A stretch of 63,346 bases of DNA from an uncultured Sutterella sp. (lineage in GTDB: Bacteria > Pseudomonadota > Gammaproteobacteria > Burkholderiales > Burkholderiaceae_F). The stretch's first letter is position 1, and each line of letters opens with the position of its first letter. The position numbers and the translations under genes are program-made. Positions 50,465-57,762 of this stretch are shown here, one piece after another. The notes beneath the pieces are model-generated. The model was not told the DNA's origin. It did no database searches and was given only the letters and a program-made list of their open reading frames with translations. The DNA lies in the NCBI GenBank assembly GCA_900545275.1, contig UQYG01000014.1, positions 1-63,346 on the forward strand. Reading direction: 5' to 3'.

Positions 50465-51504
50465 GCGAAAAGACCGAACAACCCACACCGAAACGCATTC
50501 GGGATTCGCGCGAAAAGGGCGACATCGCCAAGGGGCAGGACCTCGCGCCCGCGGCGACGGTGCTCGCCTTTGCGCTCTACGCGATCGGAAACGGCGAAAC
50601 CGTCTGGGAGGAGCTCGTGCAGATGACGACGGTGCCGCTCGAAGTCTTTCATCTTCCCTACGAGGAGGCGCTCGCCAAGTGCGCGGGCCTGATCGTCGAC
50701 GTATCGCTCGGAATCGTCTTTCCCGTGGTGGGACTCGTGATGGGCGTCGCCCTCATGGTGCTTCTCGCCGAGACCGGATTTCTCTTCGCCCCGAAGGCGG
50801 CGGCCCCGAAGCTCGAGAACCTGAGTCCGACCCGCTGGTTCAAGCGCGTCTTCTCGATGAAGAATCTCTTCGAATTCGCGAAGAACATCGTAAAGGTGAC
50901 GGTGTTGACGGGGATCGTCTGGCTCGTGTTCTCCGACTACCTTCCCGTACTCTTTCAAATTCCCAAGGGCGGTCTCGGCGCCATGTGGGGCGTGATCGGT
51001 TCGGCCGTCGGGGAACTCCTTCTCTATTCGGCGGGGGCCTTCGCCGTCGTGGCGGTTCTCGACTATCTCTATCAAAAGTACAAGTGGACGCACGAACACA
51101 TGATGAGCATCGACGAAGTGAAGCGAGAATACAAGGACTCCGAGGGCGATCCGCAGATCCGCGGTCAGCGCAAGCAGCTCTACCGCGAGCTCATGAACCA
51201 GAACGCGCTCGGAAACGTCCGCCGCGCGAAGGTCCTCGTCACGAACCCCACTCACTATGCCGTGGCGCTTGACTACGACGAGGAGAAGACGCCCTTGCCC
51301 GTCATTCTCGCCAAGGGCGAAGGGGCGCTCGCACAACGCATGATCGAGGTCGCCAAGGAAGAAGGGATCCCGATCATGAGAAACGTGCCGCTTGCCCGCG
51401 CGCTCTACAGCGAGGGCGTCGAAAACAACTATGTTCCGCGCGATCTGCTCGAGCCCGTCGCAGAGGTGCTTCGCTGGGTGAAGAGCCTCGAGCGGCCCAA
51501 CTGA
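50461..51504 (+). CDS. sctU: Autocleaving export switch protein SctU
   Basis: A 347-residue FlhB/YscU-family protein. N-terminal EKTEQPTPKRIRDSREKGDI, four membrane segments, the linker KREYKDSEGDPQIR, then the NPTH autocleavage motif in VLVTNPTHYAVALDYD. The cleaved C-terminal domain sets substrate specificity together with SctP. Last core gene of the plus block. Confidence 0.97.
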   Translation: MSEKTEQPTPKRIRDSREKGDIAKGQDLAPAATVLAFALYAIGNGETVWEELVQMTTVPLEVFHLPYEEALAKCAGLIVDVSLGIVFPVVGLVMGVALMVLLAETGFLFAPKAAAPKLENLSPTRWFKRVFSMKNLFEFAKNIVKVTVLTGIVWLVFSDYLPVLFQIPKGGLGAMWGVIGSAVGELLLYSAGAFAVVAVLDYLYQKYKWTHEHMMSIDEVKREYKDSEGDPQIRGQRKQLYRELMNQNALGNVRRAKVLVTNPTHYAVALDYDEEKTPLPVILAKGEGALAQRMIEVAKEEGIPIMRNVPLARALYSEGVENNYVPRDLLEPVAEVLRWVKSLERPN

Positions 51505-51514
51505 GGAAAAGAAC

Positions 51515-51988
51515 ATGTCTTACGAAACGAACCGCATCGAAGAGTTCCTCACGACCTTCGGGAAGGCCGCGGGCCTCCCCGAGCTCGCCCTCACCGACGA
51601 AGGAACCCTCTTTTTGTCCTTGGACGGCACGGCGCTCACGCTTCGCCATTTCCCGGCGACGGACGACCTCGTTCTCGCGTCGACGGTGGCGAAACGACCC
51701 GAAGGCGAGGCCGAACGGCTCGCCCTTTGCGAAAAGGCGCTCAAGATGAACGCCTTCTCGCGGGAAACGGGCGAGGGCGTTCTGGGGCTTCTCCCCGACG
51801 GCTCGGCCCTCGTCTACAGCGTGTGGGTTCGACTCGGCAAGCTTTCCTACGGCGACTTTGAGGCGCTCCTTCTCAAAACGGCCGACCGCGTCGCGAAGCT
51901 CAGAAAGGCCTTCGCCGAGACCGGGGACGTTCCCGCCGAACCCGCCGACCTCTCCTGGATGCAGGGACCGGGCGTGCTGAGCGTCTGA
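51515..51988 (+). CDS. CesT-fold type III chaperone
   Basis: A 157-residue acidic protein with the CesT/Tir-chaperone pattern (ELALTDEGTLFLSLDGTALT strands, then helix and AAL-rich end). It begins ten bases after sctU with GAGGAAAAGAAC upstream. It probably chaperones a secreted substrate such as the 534-residue protein at 52958, but that pairing is unproven. Confidence 0.65.
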   Translation: MSYETNRIEEFLTTFGKAAGLPELALTDEGTLFLSLDGTALTLRHFPATDDLVLASTVAKRPEGEAERLALCEKALKMNAFSRETGEGVLGLLPDGSALVYSVWVRLGKLSYGDFEALLLKTADRVAKLRKAFAETGDVPAEPADLSWMQGPGVLSV

Positions 51989-52151
51989 CAAAACCCGCAC
52001 GAGAACTCATCGACCGTTTTTTGGTTCTTGTTGCATTGGTAGGCAAGATGGCCGCGTCGCACCGCATTGGACGGGATTTGCTAAACTGATTTCGCTTTAT
52101 CTGTGATCCGGATCCCGATTCCGCGGCTCCGATTTGTATGGAGGACTTCTC
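51989..52151. other. Intergenic region before the SDR gene
   Basis: 163 bases, distinctly A/T-rich (TTTTTTGGTTCTTGTTGCATTGG near 52016), probably holding the promoter of the SDR gene. A TTGTTG...TAAACT pair (about 52028-52086) is not at a consensus spacing. Confidence 0.3.
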
Positions 52152-52916
52152 ATGTCTGATCAAAAGAAGAACGTTTTCATCACCGGCGGTTCGACGGGCA
52201 TCGGAGCGGCGTCGGTGCGCAAGTTTGCGCAATCCGGCTGGAACGTGACTTTCATGGACATCAACGTGGAGGACGGGCAGGCCGTCGCACGGGAAACGGG
52301 CGCCCTTTTTGTCGAGGGGAATACGCGAAATCGTGAGGATCTCGAGAAGGCGGTTGCGGCGGCGATCGAAAAGTACGGCGAGCTCGACTGCGTGGTTGCC
52401 AATGCCGGGATCCACCGCTGCAACACGATGCTCACGATCAGCGAAGAAGAGCTCGACTTGATGATCGACACGAACATCAAGGGGACCGTGCGCACGCTGC
52501 AGGCCGCCGTGCCGAGCATTTTGAGAAAGGGCGGCGGCTCCGTGGTCATCAACGCTTCGGATCAGAGCTACATTGGAAAGGCCAACAGTTTCGGCTACGG
52601 GCTCACGAAGGGTGCGCTCGGTCAAATCACCAAGAGTCTGGCCATCGACCTCGGGCGTCAGAATGTCCGGGTCAACGCCGTTTGCGCGGCAACGATCCGC
52701 ACGCCGTTGGCGATCAATCTTTTCCAGAAATTTGCGGACATTACCCACAACGGTGATGCGAGCGCCTATTGGAAGGCGGAGGCGGAACAGTATCCGCTCG
52801 GCAGAGTCGGCGAGGCGCCGGAGGTTGCCGAACTCATCTACTTCCTGGCGTCGGATTCGGCGAGCTTCATTACCGGGGGGCTCTATCTGATCGACGGCGG
52901 GCTTGTCGCCGGTTAA
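52152..52916 (+). CDS. Short-chain dehydrogenase/reductase (SDR)
   Basis: A 254-residue classical SDR. NAD(P)-binding TGGSTGIG at residues 12-19, NAG near 88, catalytic Ser in INASDQSY and the YxxxK motif (YGLTK), then the usual C-terminal ASDSASFITGGLYLIDGG. GGAGG precedes the ATG at 52152. Substrate unknown. It stands between T3SS chaperone and candidate effector genes and may be unrelated to secretion. Confidence 0.88.
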   Translation: MSDQKKNVFITGGSTGIGAASVRKFAQSGWNVTFMDINVEDGQAVARETGALFVEGNTRNREDLEKAVAAAIEKYGELDCVVANAGIHRCNTMLTISEEELDLMIDTNIKGTVRTLQAAVPSILRKGGGSVVINASDQSYIGKANSFGYGLTKGALGQITKSLAIDLGRQNVRVNAVCAATIRTPLAINLFQKFADITHNGDASAYWKAEAEQYPLGRVGEAPEVAELIYFLASDSASFITGGLYLIDGGLVAG

Positions 52917-52957
52917 GGACGCCCCGTTGTCCCGGGGGACTTTTAGGAAGAAATGCA

Positions 52958-54562
52958 ATGACCAAGGTCATTCCCGCCGCCGTGAGCGGCATCAACGCGG
53001 AAACCCTGCAGACGCCCGTCACGGAGGACGCAGGCCACGTCACCGAGTCGACGTCCGTTACGCTCGGCCGCACCGTGGCGACCCGCCCCGAGGGGACGCA
53101 GGCTCTTGAGCACGCGCAGCTCCTTGAAGAAATCGGGCAGGCCGCGGACGCCAAAAAGGCGCAGGAGACGGCCGACCCGAAGGCCACCGAGGACGTCCAG
53201 GTGGAGTCGCACCCGACCGAGGAGGCCGAAGAAGTGGCCGAGGCGGCGCTTCCTCCGAACACGCCCGAAAGCAAGGAAGCGGCGTCGAAGGCCCTCACGC
53301 ACCTCTGCGCAACGCTCCCCGACGATCCGGATCCCGGCGAAATCCTCGCGCTCTCGGGCATGACCGACGACGACTGGGCCGCCCTCGCGGCGGCCGAAGA
53401 GGACGATTGGGACGACTGGTCGGTGTCGAACGAAAACGTCGACGCGACGCAAAGCGTCGCGCATGCGCAGGGCGAAGTTTCTTCGGGCGGACCGCTCAAT
53501 GCGGGCGAGCGCGTAACCGCGCCCGTGACCGAGGGGCTCGAAGCCTTTGAAGGGATGTCGCAAACCGAGGTGTTGGCCGACGTCAAGGCGAAGCTTCGCA
53601 CGGACTTCCGCGCGGAATTCGGGGGCTCCGAAGCGCTCGACCGCGGGGAAGAAGTGCGTCCCGACACGCGCACCTTCTGCGGGCGCACCTACGACACGCT
53701 CTCGCGCTGGTGGAGCGCCAAGGCGTCGCGCTACGCCCAGACGGGGCATCCGATTCTCGCCGCGATCTGCCGCACGATCTCGGGCTTTTTCACGCCCCGC
53801 GTCATGTCGCCGCACGAACTCAAGTACATGGCGGTGACGTCGCTTCAGAATCTTGCCGAAAACCTTCCCGCCGTTCGCGAAGCCTTCTACCGGAGTTCGG
53901 AAGAGGGGATTCGTCTTCTTGCCGACCGCACGGCTCTGACGGTGCATCCGGCGCTGCTCGACGAAATCAACGGGATCGGAAGCGCGGAGGAAGCCGACGC
54001 GGCGCTCGAAAACCTTCAGGCGATCTACGGTCTGAGCGACCAGGCGGTCGAGCACGGGACGTCGCTTCCGACGCTGGAAGCCAAGAAGGACTATCTCGTC
54101 GGGCTCAAGCTCATGAGTGAACTCGAGCGCTACCTCGACAACATTCTCTCGGCCTGGGGCAAGGCCCAGGGGAACGTGGATTCGGTGAGAAGCTTCTTTG
54201 AGGAGGCCCTCCCCACCGACGACGCGTGCTTCGACGCTCGAAGCCGTTCGGCCGAAAACTTCCGCAACCGCCTCTCTTCGCTCGTGCGTCCGCGCGAGAC
54301 GCTGATGGAAAACGCCATGCGCATTTTGCAGGACGTTCCCGGAACGGCCGAACAAAAAGAATCCTGGTCCTATTGCGCAGATTATCTGCAACGGACGCTC
54401 CGCGGTCAGACCGTGGCGGACGGGCGAATCACCGAACCCTTCAGCTTCGAGCAGCTCGAGGAGATCCGAGTGGCCTTTGAGAGGGATAACTGGTACGAGT
54501 ACAAGCTCGACGATCGGTCGCCCGAGGAAGAGCAGGCGGTCCGGGATGCGCAGGACTACTGA
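52958..54562 (+). CDS. Uncharacterised large protein, candidate T3SS substrate
   Basis: A 534-residue protein of unknown family. The first 30 residues are Thr/Val/Ser-rich without a membrane segment, as in type III secretion signals. Residues about 50-200 are acidic and low-complexity (EEDDWDDWS). From about 200 the protein is mostly helical, with a Trp/Arg stretch (RTYDTLSRWWSAKASRY) and a possible hydrophobic patch (AAICRTISGFFTP). AGGAAGAAATGCA precedes the ATG. It lies 41 bases after the SDR gene and close to a CesT-type chaperone. A GC-rich hairpin (GCGGGGC...GCCCCGC, 54581-54606) follows the stop. Function cannot be assigned. Confidence 0.6.
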   Translation: MTKVIPAAVSGINAETLQTPVTEDAGHVTESTSVTLGRTVATRPEGTQALEHAQLLEEIGQAADAKKAQETADPKATEDVQVESHPTEEAEEVAEAALPPNTPESKEAASKALTHLCATLPDDPDPGEILALSGMTDDDWAALAAAEEDDWDDWSVSNENVDATQSVAHAQGEVSSGGPLNAGERVTAPVTEGLEAFEGMSQTEVLADVKAKLRTDFRAEFGGSEALDRGEEVRPDTRTFCGRTYDTLSRWWSAKASRYAQTGHPILAAICRTISGFFTPRVMSPHELKYMAVTSLQNLAENLPAVREAFYRSSEEGIRLLADRTALTVHPALLDEINGIGSAEEADAALENLQAIYGLSDQAVEHGTSLPTLEAKKDYLVGLKLMSELERYLDNILSAWGKAQGNVDSVRSFFEEALPTDDACFDARSRSAENFRNRLSSLVRPRETLMENAMRILQDVPGTAEQKESWSYCADYLQRTLRGQTVADGRITEPFSFEQLEEIRVAFERDNWYEYKLDDRSPEEEQAVRDAQDY

Positions 54563-54632
54563 GATCCGCATTTTTGACGGGCGGGGCGCTGTAGCGGCGG
54601 CCCCGCCCCCAAACTCCCGGTTAACTGATTCC

Positions 54633-54788
54633 ATTCGAGGAAACGGACAGAAAATCAATGCCGATGTGAACGGGTGCCTCAATATCGGAAGAAAAGAACT
54701 CGGTGATGAGTGGCTTAGAAAGCTACTCGAAACCGATGAGGGCCGGTTGATGCGGCCCATCAAGGATGTCAGAATTTTTGTGTTTTGA
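54633..54788 (+). pseudogene. C-terminal remnant of an IS605-type tnpB
   Basis: The reading frame ending at 54788 gives RGNGQKINADVNGCLNIGRK and a final VRIFVF. INADVNGxxNIxRK is the RuvC-III segment of TnpB. Everything upstream (RuvC-I, bridge, RuvC-II, zinc finger) is missing, so only the last 50 codons survive. Confidence 0.8.
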
Positions 54789-54794
54789 GGGATA
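54766..54794 (+). repeat. Direct repeat copy A (tnpB 3' end)
   Basis: ATGTCAGAATTTTTGTGT, then TTTGAGGGATA. Copy B at 56100-56128 differs at only two of 29 positions. It contains the tnpB stop codon. Confidence 0.8.
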
Positions 54795-54798
54795 GAAC

Positions 54799-54888
54799 TT
54801 CTACGCTTACGGCGACGCCGAGTACCGCTTCGGCAATGATCTAGACCGGACGTGGACCTTCAATTTCGGCGGGAAGTTCGTCTTCTGA
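54799..54888 (+). pseudogene. C-terminal remnant of an autotransporter beta-barrel
   Basis: The frame TTC TAC GCT TAC GGC... reads FYAYGDAEYRFGNDLDRTW and then TFNFGGKFVF before TGA. Ending in Phe with alternating residues and an AEYRFG strand is the typical last strands of an autotransporter barrel. The rest of the gene is absent; the tnpB remnant abuts it, so insertion or deletion removed the upstream part. Confidence 0.75.
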
Positions 54889-54901
54889 CGCCGCCGAGTA
54901 A

Positions 54902-54948
54902 CAAAAAGCGCCGTGGTGTTGCAGAGAGGCAGTACCGCGGCGCTTTTG
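54902..54948. terminator. Terminator after the autotransporter remnant
   Basis: CAAAAAGCGCCG pairs with CGGCGCTTTTG around a 20-base loop, with T-tracts on both strands. It probably serves also as terminator for the convergent RelA/SpoT gene. Confidence 0.7.
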
Positions 54949-54968
54949 TGGTAATGAGCGTGCTTTTA

Positions 54969-56009
54969 TCAAGAAACAATTTGCTTGATGTTTTTCAGGA
55001 ATGCCGTTGTATCGAGGAAGTAGTTTGGATATGCCTTCTTGATTTCCTTGAGAGCACCTGCCGACATCAGAACGATGGCGATATTCGGATCGTCCTTCGT
55101 CTCCATTTCTTTGGTCTTGTAGAAGCTTTCGGCATCCTGCGCTTCCGTGAAGGCCGTCAGCCGAACACTCTTTTCGGAAATAAATAGCTGCATCACGTGA
55201 TAGCCTGTGTAGTCCTTCGTGACCGTATCGATGTGATGCGCAGACACAGCCACGCCTTCGAGCTGCGCGAGGAAATTCTTGCGCTTGTCGAGGGCAAGCA
55301 GGCTGCCGATCAGTTCGTCCCGGGTCGCTGTTTCGAAAGCGGGCGGCAACGGCTGATTTTCTTTCAGTGCAAACAGGGCGCTTACCGTTTTTAGGAATTC
55401 CTTCGTTTCGTCATCACCTTGTCCGGCTTTCAGCGAGGACTTCTGAATCATGCCCAGAGTCTCAACGGCCGTGGCCCAAGAGTGCTGCAGTTTTGTGCGA
55501 ATCTGGATTTCGAGACGAAGACCGTTCAGCTCTTCGTGGCTCTCGTTTTGATAGCGAATCACCTGATGCAGACTGCGATATCCGTCGTTTTTTGGGGACT
55601 TGATGTAGTCGTGCGGCGGCAAATCCAATTGGTGCTTAAAGCGCGTGGAATTAAGCATCAGTTGGTGCAAACGATAGATGTCGGCGATATTGTCCACGAT
55701 AACGCGCAAGCCGCCGATATCCTGCATGCGGTCAAGAGACATATTCTCAAACCGCTTGAGCTTTTCGACGATCGAGGGCGTTCGTTTGAGTCGTTGAGCA
55801 ACGATCGCTCCGGCGAACTTGTTGCGCTTAAGAACGCCGCGAAGGTAGGCCTGCAGCGTATTGATCGGATAGGCGTGCAAAGCTCTCCACTTGGAGAGAA
55901 TGTCCATTGCCTGATCCTCGGTCATGACGTCTGAGCGCCCTGCAAGGACGCTTCCTGCCTTCCTGACCAATTTTTTTGCTGGCACAGTAAACACTTCAAC
56001 CGGCGACAT
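54969..56009 (-). CDS. RelA/SpoT-domain alarmone synthetase-like protein
   Basis: A 346-residue protein with a RelA/SpoT nucleotidyltransferase domain and no hydrolase domain. Motifs: WRALHAYPINTLQAYLR, RLKRTPSIVEKL, MQDIGGLRVIV (metal/catalytic), YIKSPKNDGYRSLHQVIRY and LEIQIRTKLQHSWATAVET (the conserved ExQxR/LQHxWA region). Stand-alone proteins of this type occur widely near mobile DNA, and some are toxic or phage-defence enzymes. The C-terminal 150 residues are unassigned. TTAGGAG precedes the ATG at 56009. The gene is visibly more A/T-rich than its neighbours and lies between two copies of a tnpB tail, suggesting acquisition. Confidence 0.85.
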   Translation of the reverse strand: MSPVEVFTVPAKKLVRKAGSVLAGRSDVMTEDQAMDILSKWRALHAYPINTLQAYLRGVLKRNKFAGAIVAQRLKRTPSIVEKLKRFENMSLDRMQDIGGLRVIVDNIADIYRLHQLMLNSTRFKHQLDLPPHDYIKSPKNDGYRSLHQVIRYQNESHEELNGLRLEIQIRTKLQHSWATAVETLGMIQKSSLKAGQGDDETKEFLKTVSALFALKENQPLPPAFETATRDELIGSLLALDKRKNFLAQLEGVAVSAHHIDTVTKDYTGYHVMQLFISEKSVRLTAFTEAQDAESFYKTKEMETKDDPNIAIVLMSAGALKEIKKAYPNYFLDTTAFLKNIKQIVS

Positions 56010-56099
56010 TACGAACTCCTAAGCAATCCGGCAGTTCAATCGATGCCGGATACTCGGCCATTATATCGGGCAAGGCGAAATGACGGACCGATAACGAGT

Positions 56100-56128
56100 A
56101 TGTCGGAATTTTTGTGTCTTGAGGGATA
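56100..56128 (+). repeat. Direct repeat copy B (second tnpB 3' tail)
   Basis: ATGTCGGAATTTTTGTGT, then CTTGAGGGATA. Reads VGIFVS-stop in the frame that gives VRIFVF-stop in copy A, so both are tails of tnpB-type elements. The upstream part of this second copy is not recognisable. Confidence 0.75.
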
Positions 56129-56165
56129 ATAGTCGCCCACGCAGGGCCATTACCTACAAGACATC

Positions 56166-56441
56166 ATGCAAACCAAGACCCAACGTAAACGTACTCCGAA
56201 AACTCCCCGTACCCCCGAACAGGTAGCTCTCGACAAGGCCATCGAGACCCTTGTCAAAGAGGGCATCTTTACCGGTGAAGGCGGTTTCCGCGAGTTGGTC
56301 CACGAGGTCTCCAAAAGCTTTCTCCAGGCGACTCTCCGCGGCGAGCTTACCGCACATCTGAACGAAGAGAAAGAAGCTGCGGTCCCTGAGTTGCCCGACA
56401 CTGTGGGCACGAACAAGAACAAGAGCAACGGCACCTTTGAA
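56166..56441 (+). pseudogene. IS256-family transposase N-terminal fragment
   Basis: From the ATG at 56166 the product contains DKAIETLVKEGIF, then FRELVHEVSKSFLQATLRGEL and TAHLNEEKEA, the N-terminal region of mutator/IS256 transposases (normally about 400 residues with a DDE core). After KNKSNGT the similarity stops and unrelated sequence begins, so the DDE domain is lost. Confidence 0.75.
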
Positions 56442-56494
56442 GCGAAGCCTCGATTCTCAGGGAGTCGGGGCTTTTCTCATCGAGACCGAAGCGT

Positions 56495-56558
56495 CACTTC
56501 GTTTTGATCGCCTTGAGTGCTCCGCGCGCGGCGATGCGGCCCGTGACGATCCCGAGCT
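56495..56558 (-). pseudogene. 3' tail of a second fumarate-reductase-like flavoprotein gene
   Basis: Minus-strand reading LGIVTGRIAARGALKAIKTK-stop matches the C-terminus of the intact flavoprotein at 60951-62363 (LGIVTGRIAARGALKAIEAK). At DNA level 60 of 64 bases agree with 60951-61014. The similarity ends abruptly on both sides. Confidence 0.85.
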
Positions 56559-56608
56559 AAAATAGTCTGCTTAATCAATCAAGTGAGAATGCCGTTTTGG
56601 TCAAGCAG

Positions 56609-57637
56609 ATGAAGAACACTCCCGCGCAGAGAAAACAGACGACGCTCTTTACTGAAAGCCGTCCGGAACTGTCTTCGGAAGAGAATTTTCAGCGGTTTAT
56701 GGAAGCCATGAGCCGTTCCGGACACAAGCGTGCACCGGGCTCAGGATACCGCTTCGATCCGAAAGTCTGTGCCATTCCGAAGAACTCGTCCCTTACGTTT
56801 TCCGTTCGGGCGACGCAGTGCACCGTGGGGACTCTCATTCACGGCAAAGTTTCCTCCTCCTCCTTCGGAGGCGTCGCCGCGGTGGAGCCCGAGCAGTATG
56901 TTCAGCTTCTCTTTCTGATTCGAGGGAAAGCCTTCTTCAAGAAACAGAACCGAACGATGCCCCTTCCGCGCGACGCCGTTCTCATTCGGGATCCGGCGGT
57001 GCCCTTCGTTTTCGTTGCCCGCACGGAGTGCGAGTGGTTTTCCATGACGGTGCCCGCCGACTATTTCCGTGCTCACACGAGTTCGCCGCCGCTCGCGTAT
57101 TTTTCGGACCCGATCGAGCTCAGCGAGTCCTTCGGGCGGCTTCTCAAGCACGTCATGATCCTCCTGTGCACGGCGCTCGACACGCTCGATCCGCGCGACG
57201 CGGGGGACACCTGCGACGGACTTCTTTGCTTTCTGCGTCCTGCCCTCATGCAGCGCTACCGCGAACGGCGTCTTGACGAAGGCTCGGGCCGTCACGAGCA
57301 GCTTCGCAACGACGCCGAAAACGTCATGATCAAGTGGATGCCGCGGCCCTGCGTAACGATGAAGGATATCGCCGACTACTGCGGCATTTCGCCGAGACTT
57401 CTCACGATCATCTTTCGTGAAATCGGTACGACGCCCGCGGCGCACCTCATGCGTCTTCGCCTCGAGCATGCCGCGGTCTACCTGAAGGAGGCGCATGTCA
57501 AGGCGCTGTCCGTGAGCGAGGTCGCCGAAATCTGCGGCTTCCGAAGCGCGGCTCACTTCTCCCGCGCCTTCAAAGCGCAATACGGCGTGACGCCTCGGGA
57601 GATGAAGACGCGCGCCGTGCTTGATCAGTCAATCTGA
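56609..57637 (+). CDS. AraC-family transcriptional regulator
   Basis: A 342-residue regulator. The N-terminal part (about 30-200) is a ligand-binding-type domain (VRATQCTVGTLIHGKV, YVQLLFLIRGKAFF), and the C-terminal 95 residues hold the double helix-turn-helix: VTMKDIADYCGISPRLLTIIF and VSEVAEICGFRSAAHFSRAFKAQYGVTP. ATG at 56609; a TTG four codons upstream is possible and neither has a clear ribosome-binding site. It lies directly upstream of dmsAB in the same direction and probably regulates it. Confidence 0.85.
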   Translation: MKNTPAQRKQTTLFTESRPELSSEENFQRFMEAMSRSGHKRAPGSGYRFDPKVCAIPKNSSLTFSVRATQCTVGTLIHGKVSSSSFGGVAAVEPEQYVQLLFLIRGKAFFKKQNRTMPLPRDAVLIRDPAVPFVFVARTECEWFSMTVPADYFRAHTSSPPLAYFSDPIELSESFGRLLKHVMILLCTALDTLDPRDAGDTCDGLLCFLRPALMQRYRERRLDEGSGRHEQLRNDAENVMIKWMPRPCVTMKDIADYCGISPRLLTIIFREIGTTPAAHLMRLRLEHAAVYLKEAHVKALSVSEVAEICGFRSAAHFSRAFKAQYGVTPREMKTRAVLDQSI

Positions 57638-57639
57638 AA

Positions 57640-57661
57640 TTGCCTCCAAGGGCAACTTTTT
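57640..57661 (+). terminator. Weak terminator after the AraC gene
   Basis: TTGCC (57640-57644) pairs with GGCAA (57651-57655), followed by CTTTTTG. A second small palindrome ACTTTTT-GAT-AAAAAGT overlaps it and could be an operator. Confidence 0.5.
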
Positions 57662-57712
57662 GATAAAAAGTAACCTTTGTCCGCCGCGGTTCCGTAGGAT
57701 TGGATCACCCCG

Positions 57713-57733
57713 AAAATGCCGGTGAGGCATTTT
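57713..57733. promoter_or_regulatory. Perfect hairpin in the dmsA leader
   Basis: AAAATGCC-GGTGA-GGCATTTT, an eight-pair perfect inverted repeat, 30 bases upstream of the dmsA start. It could be an attenuator/terminator-like element or the binding site of a regulator such as the AraC protein upstream. Confidence 0.45.
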
Positions 57734-57762
57734 GCAAACCGGTTCATCCGAAGGAGATCCCT

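Noticed and set aside
25141..51504. Reading the export genes as a flagellar apparatus
   Set aside because: The locus has a secretin, an SctJ-type lipoprotein, needle, gatekeeper, translocators and class II chaperones, and no flagellin, hook or basal-body rod genes. It is an injectisome.
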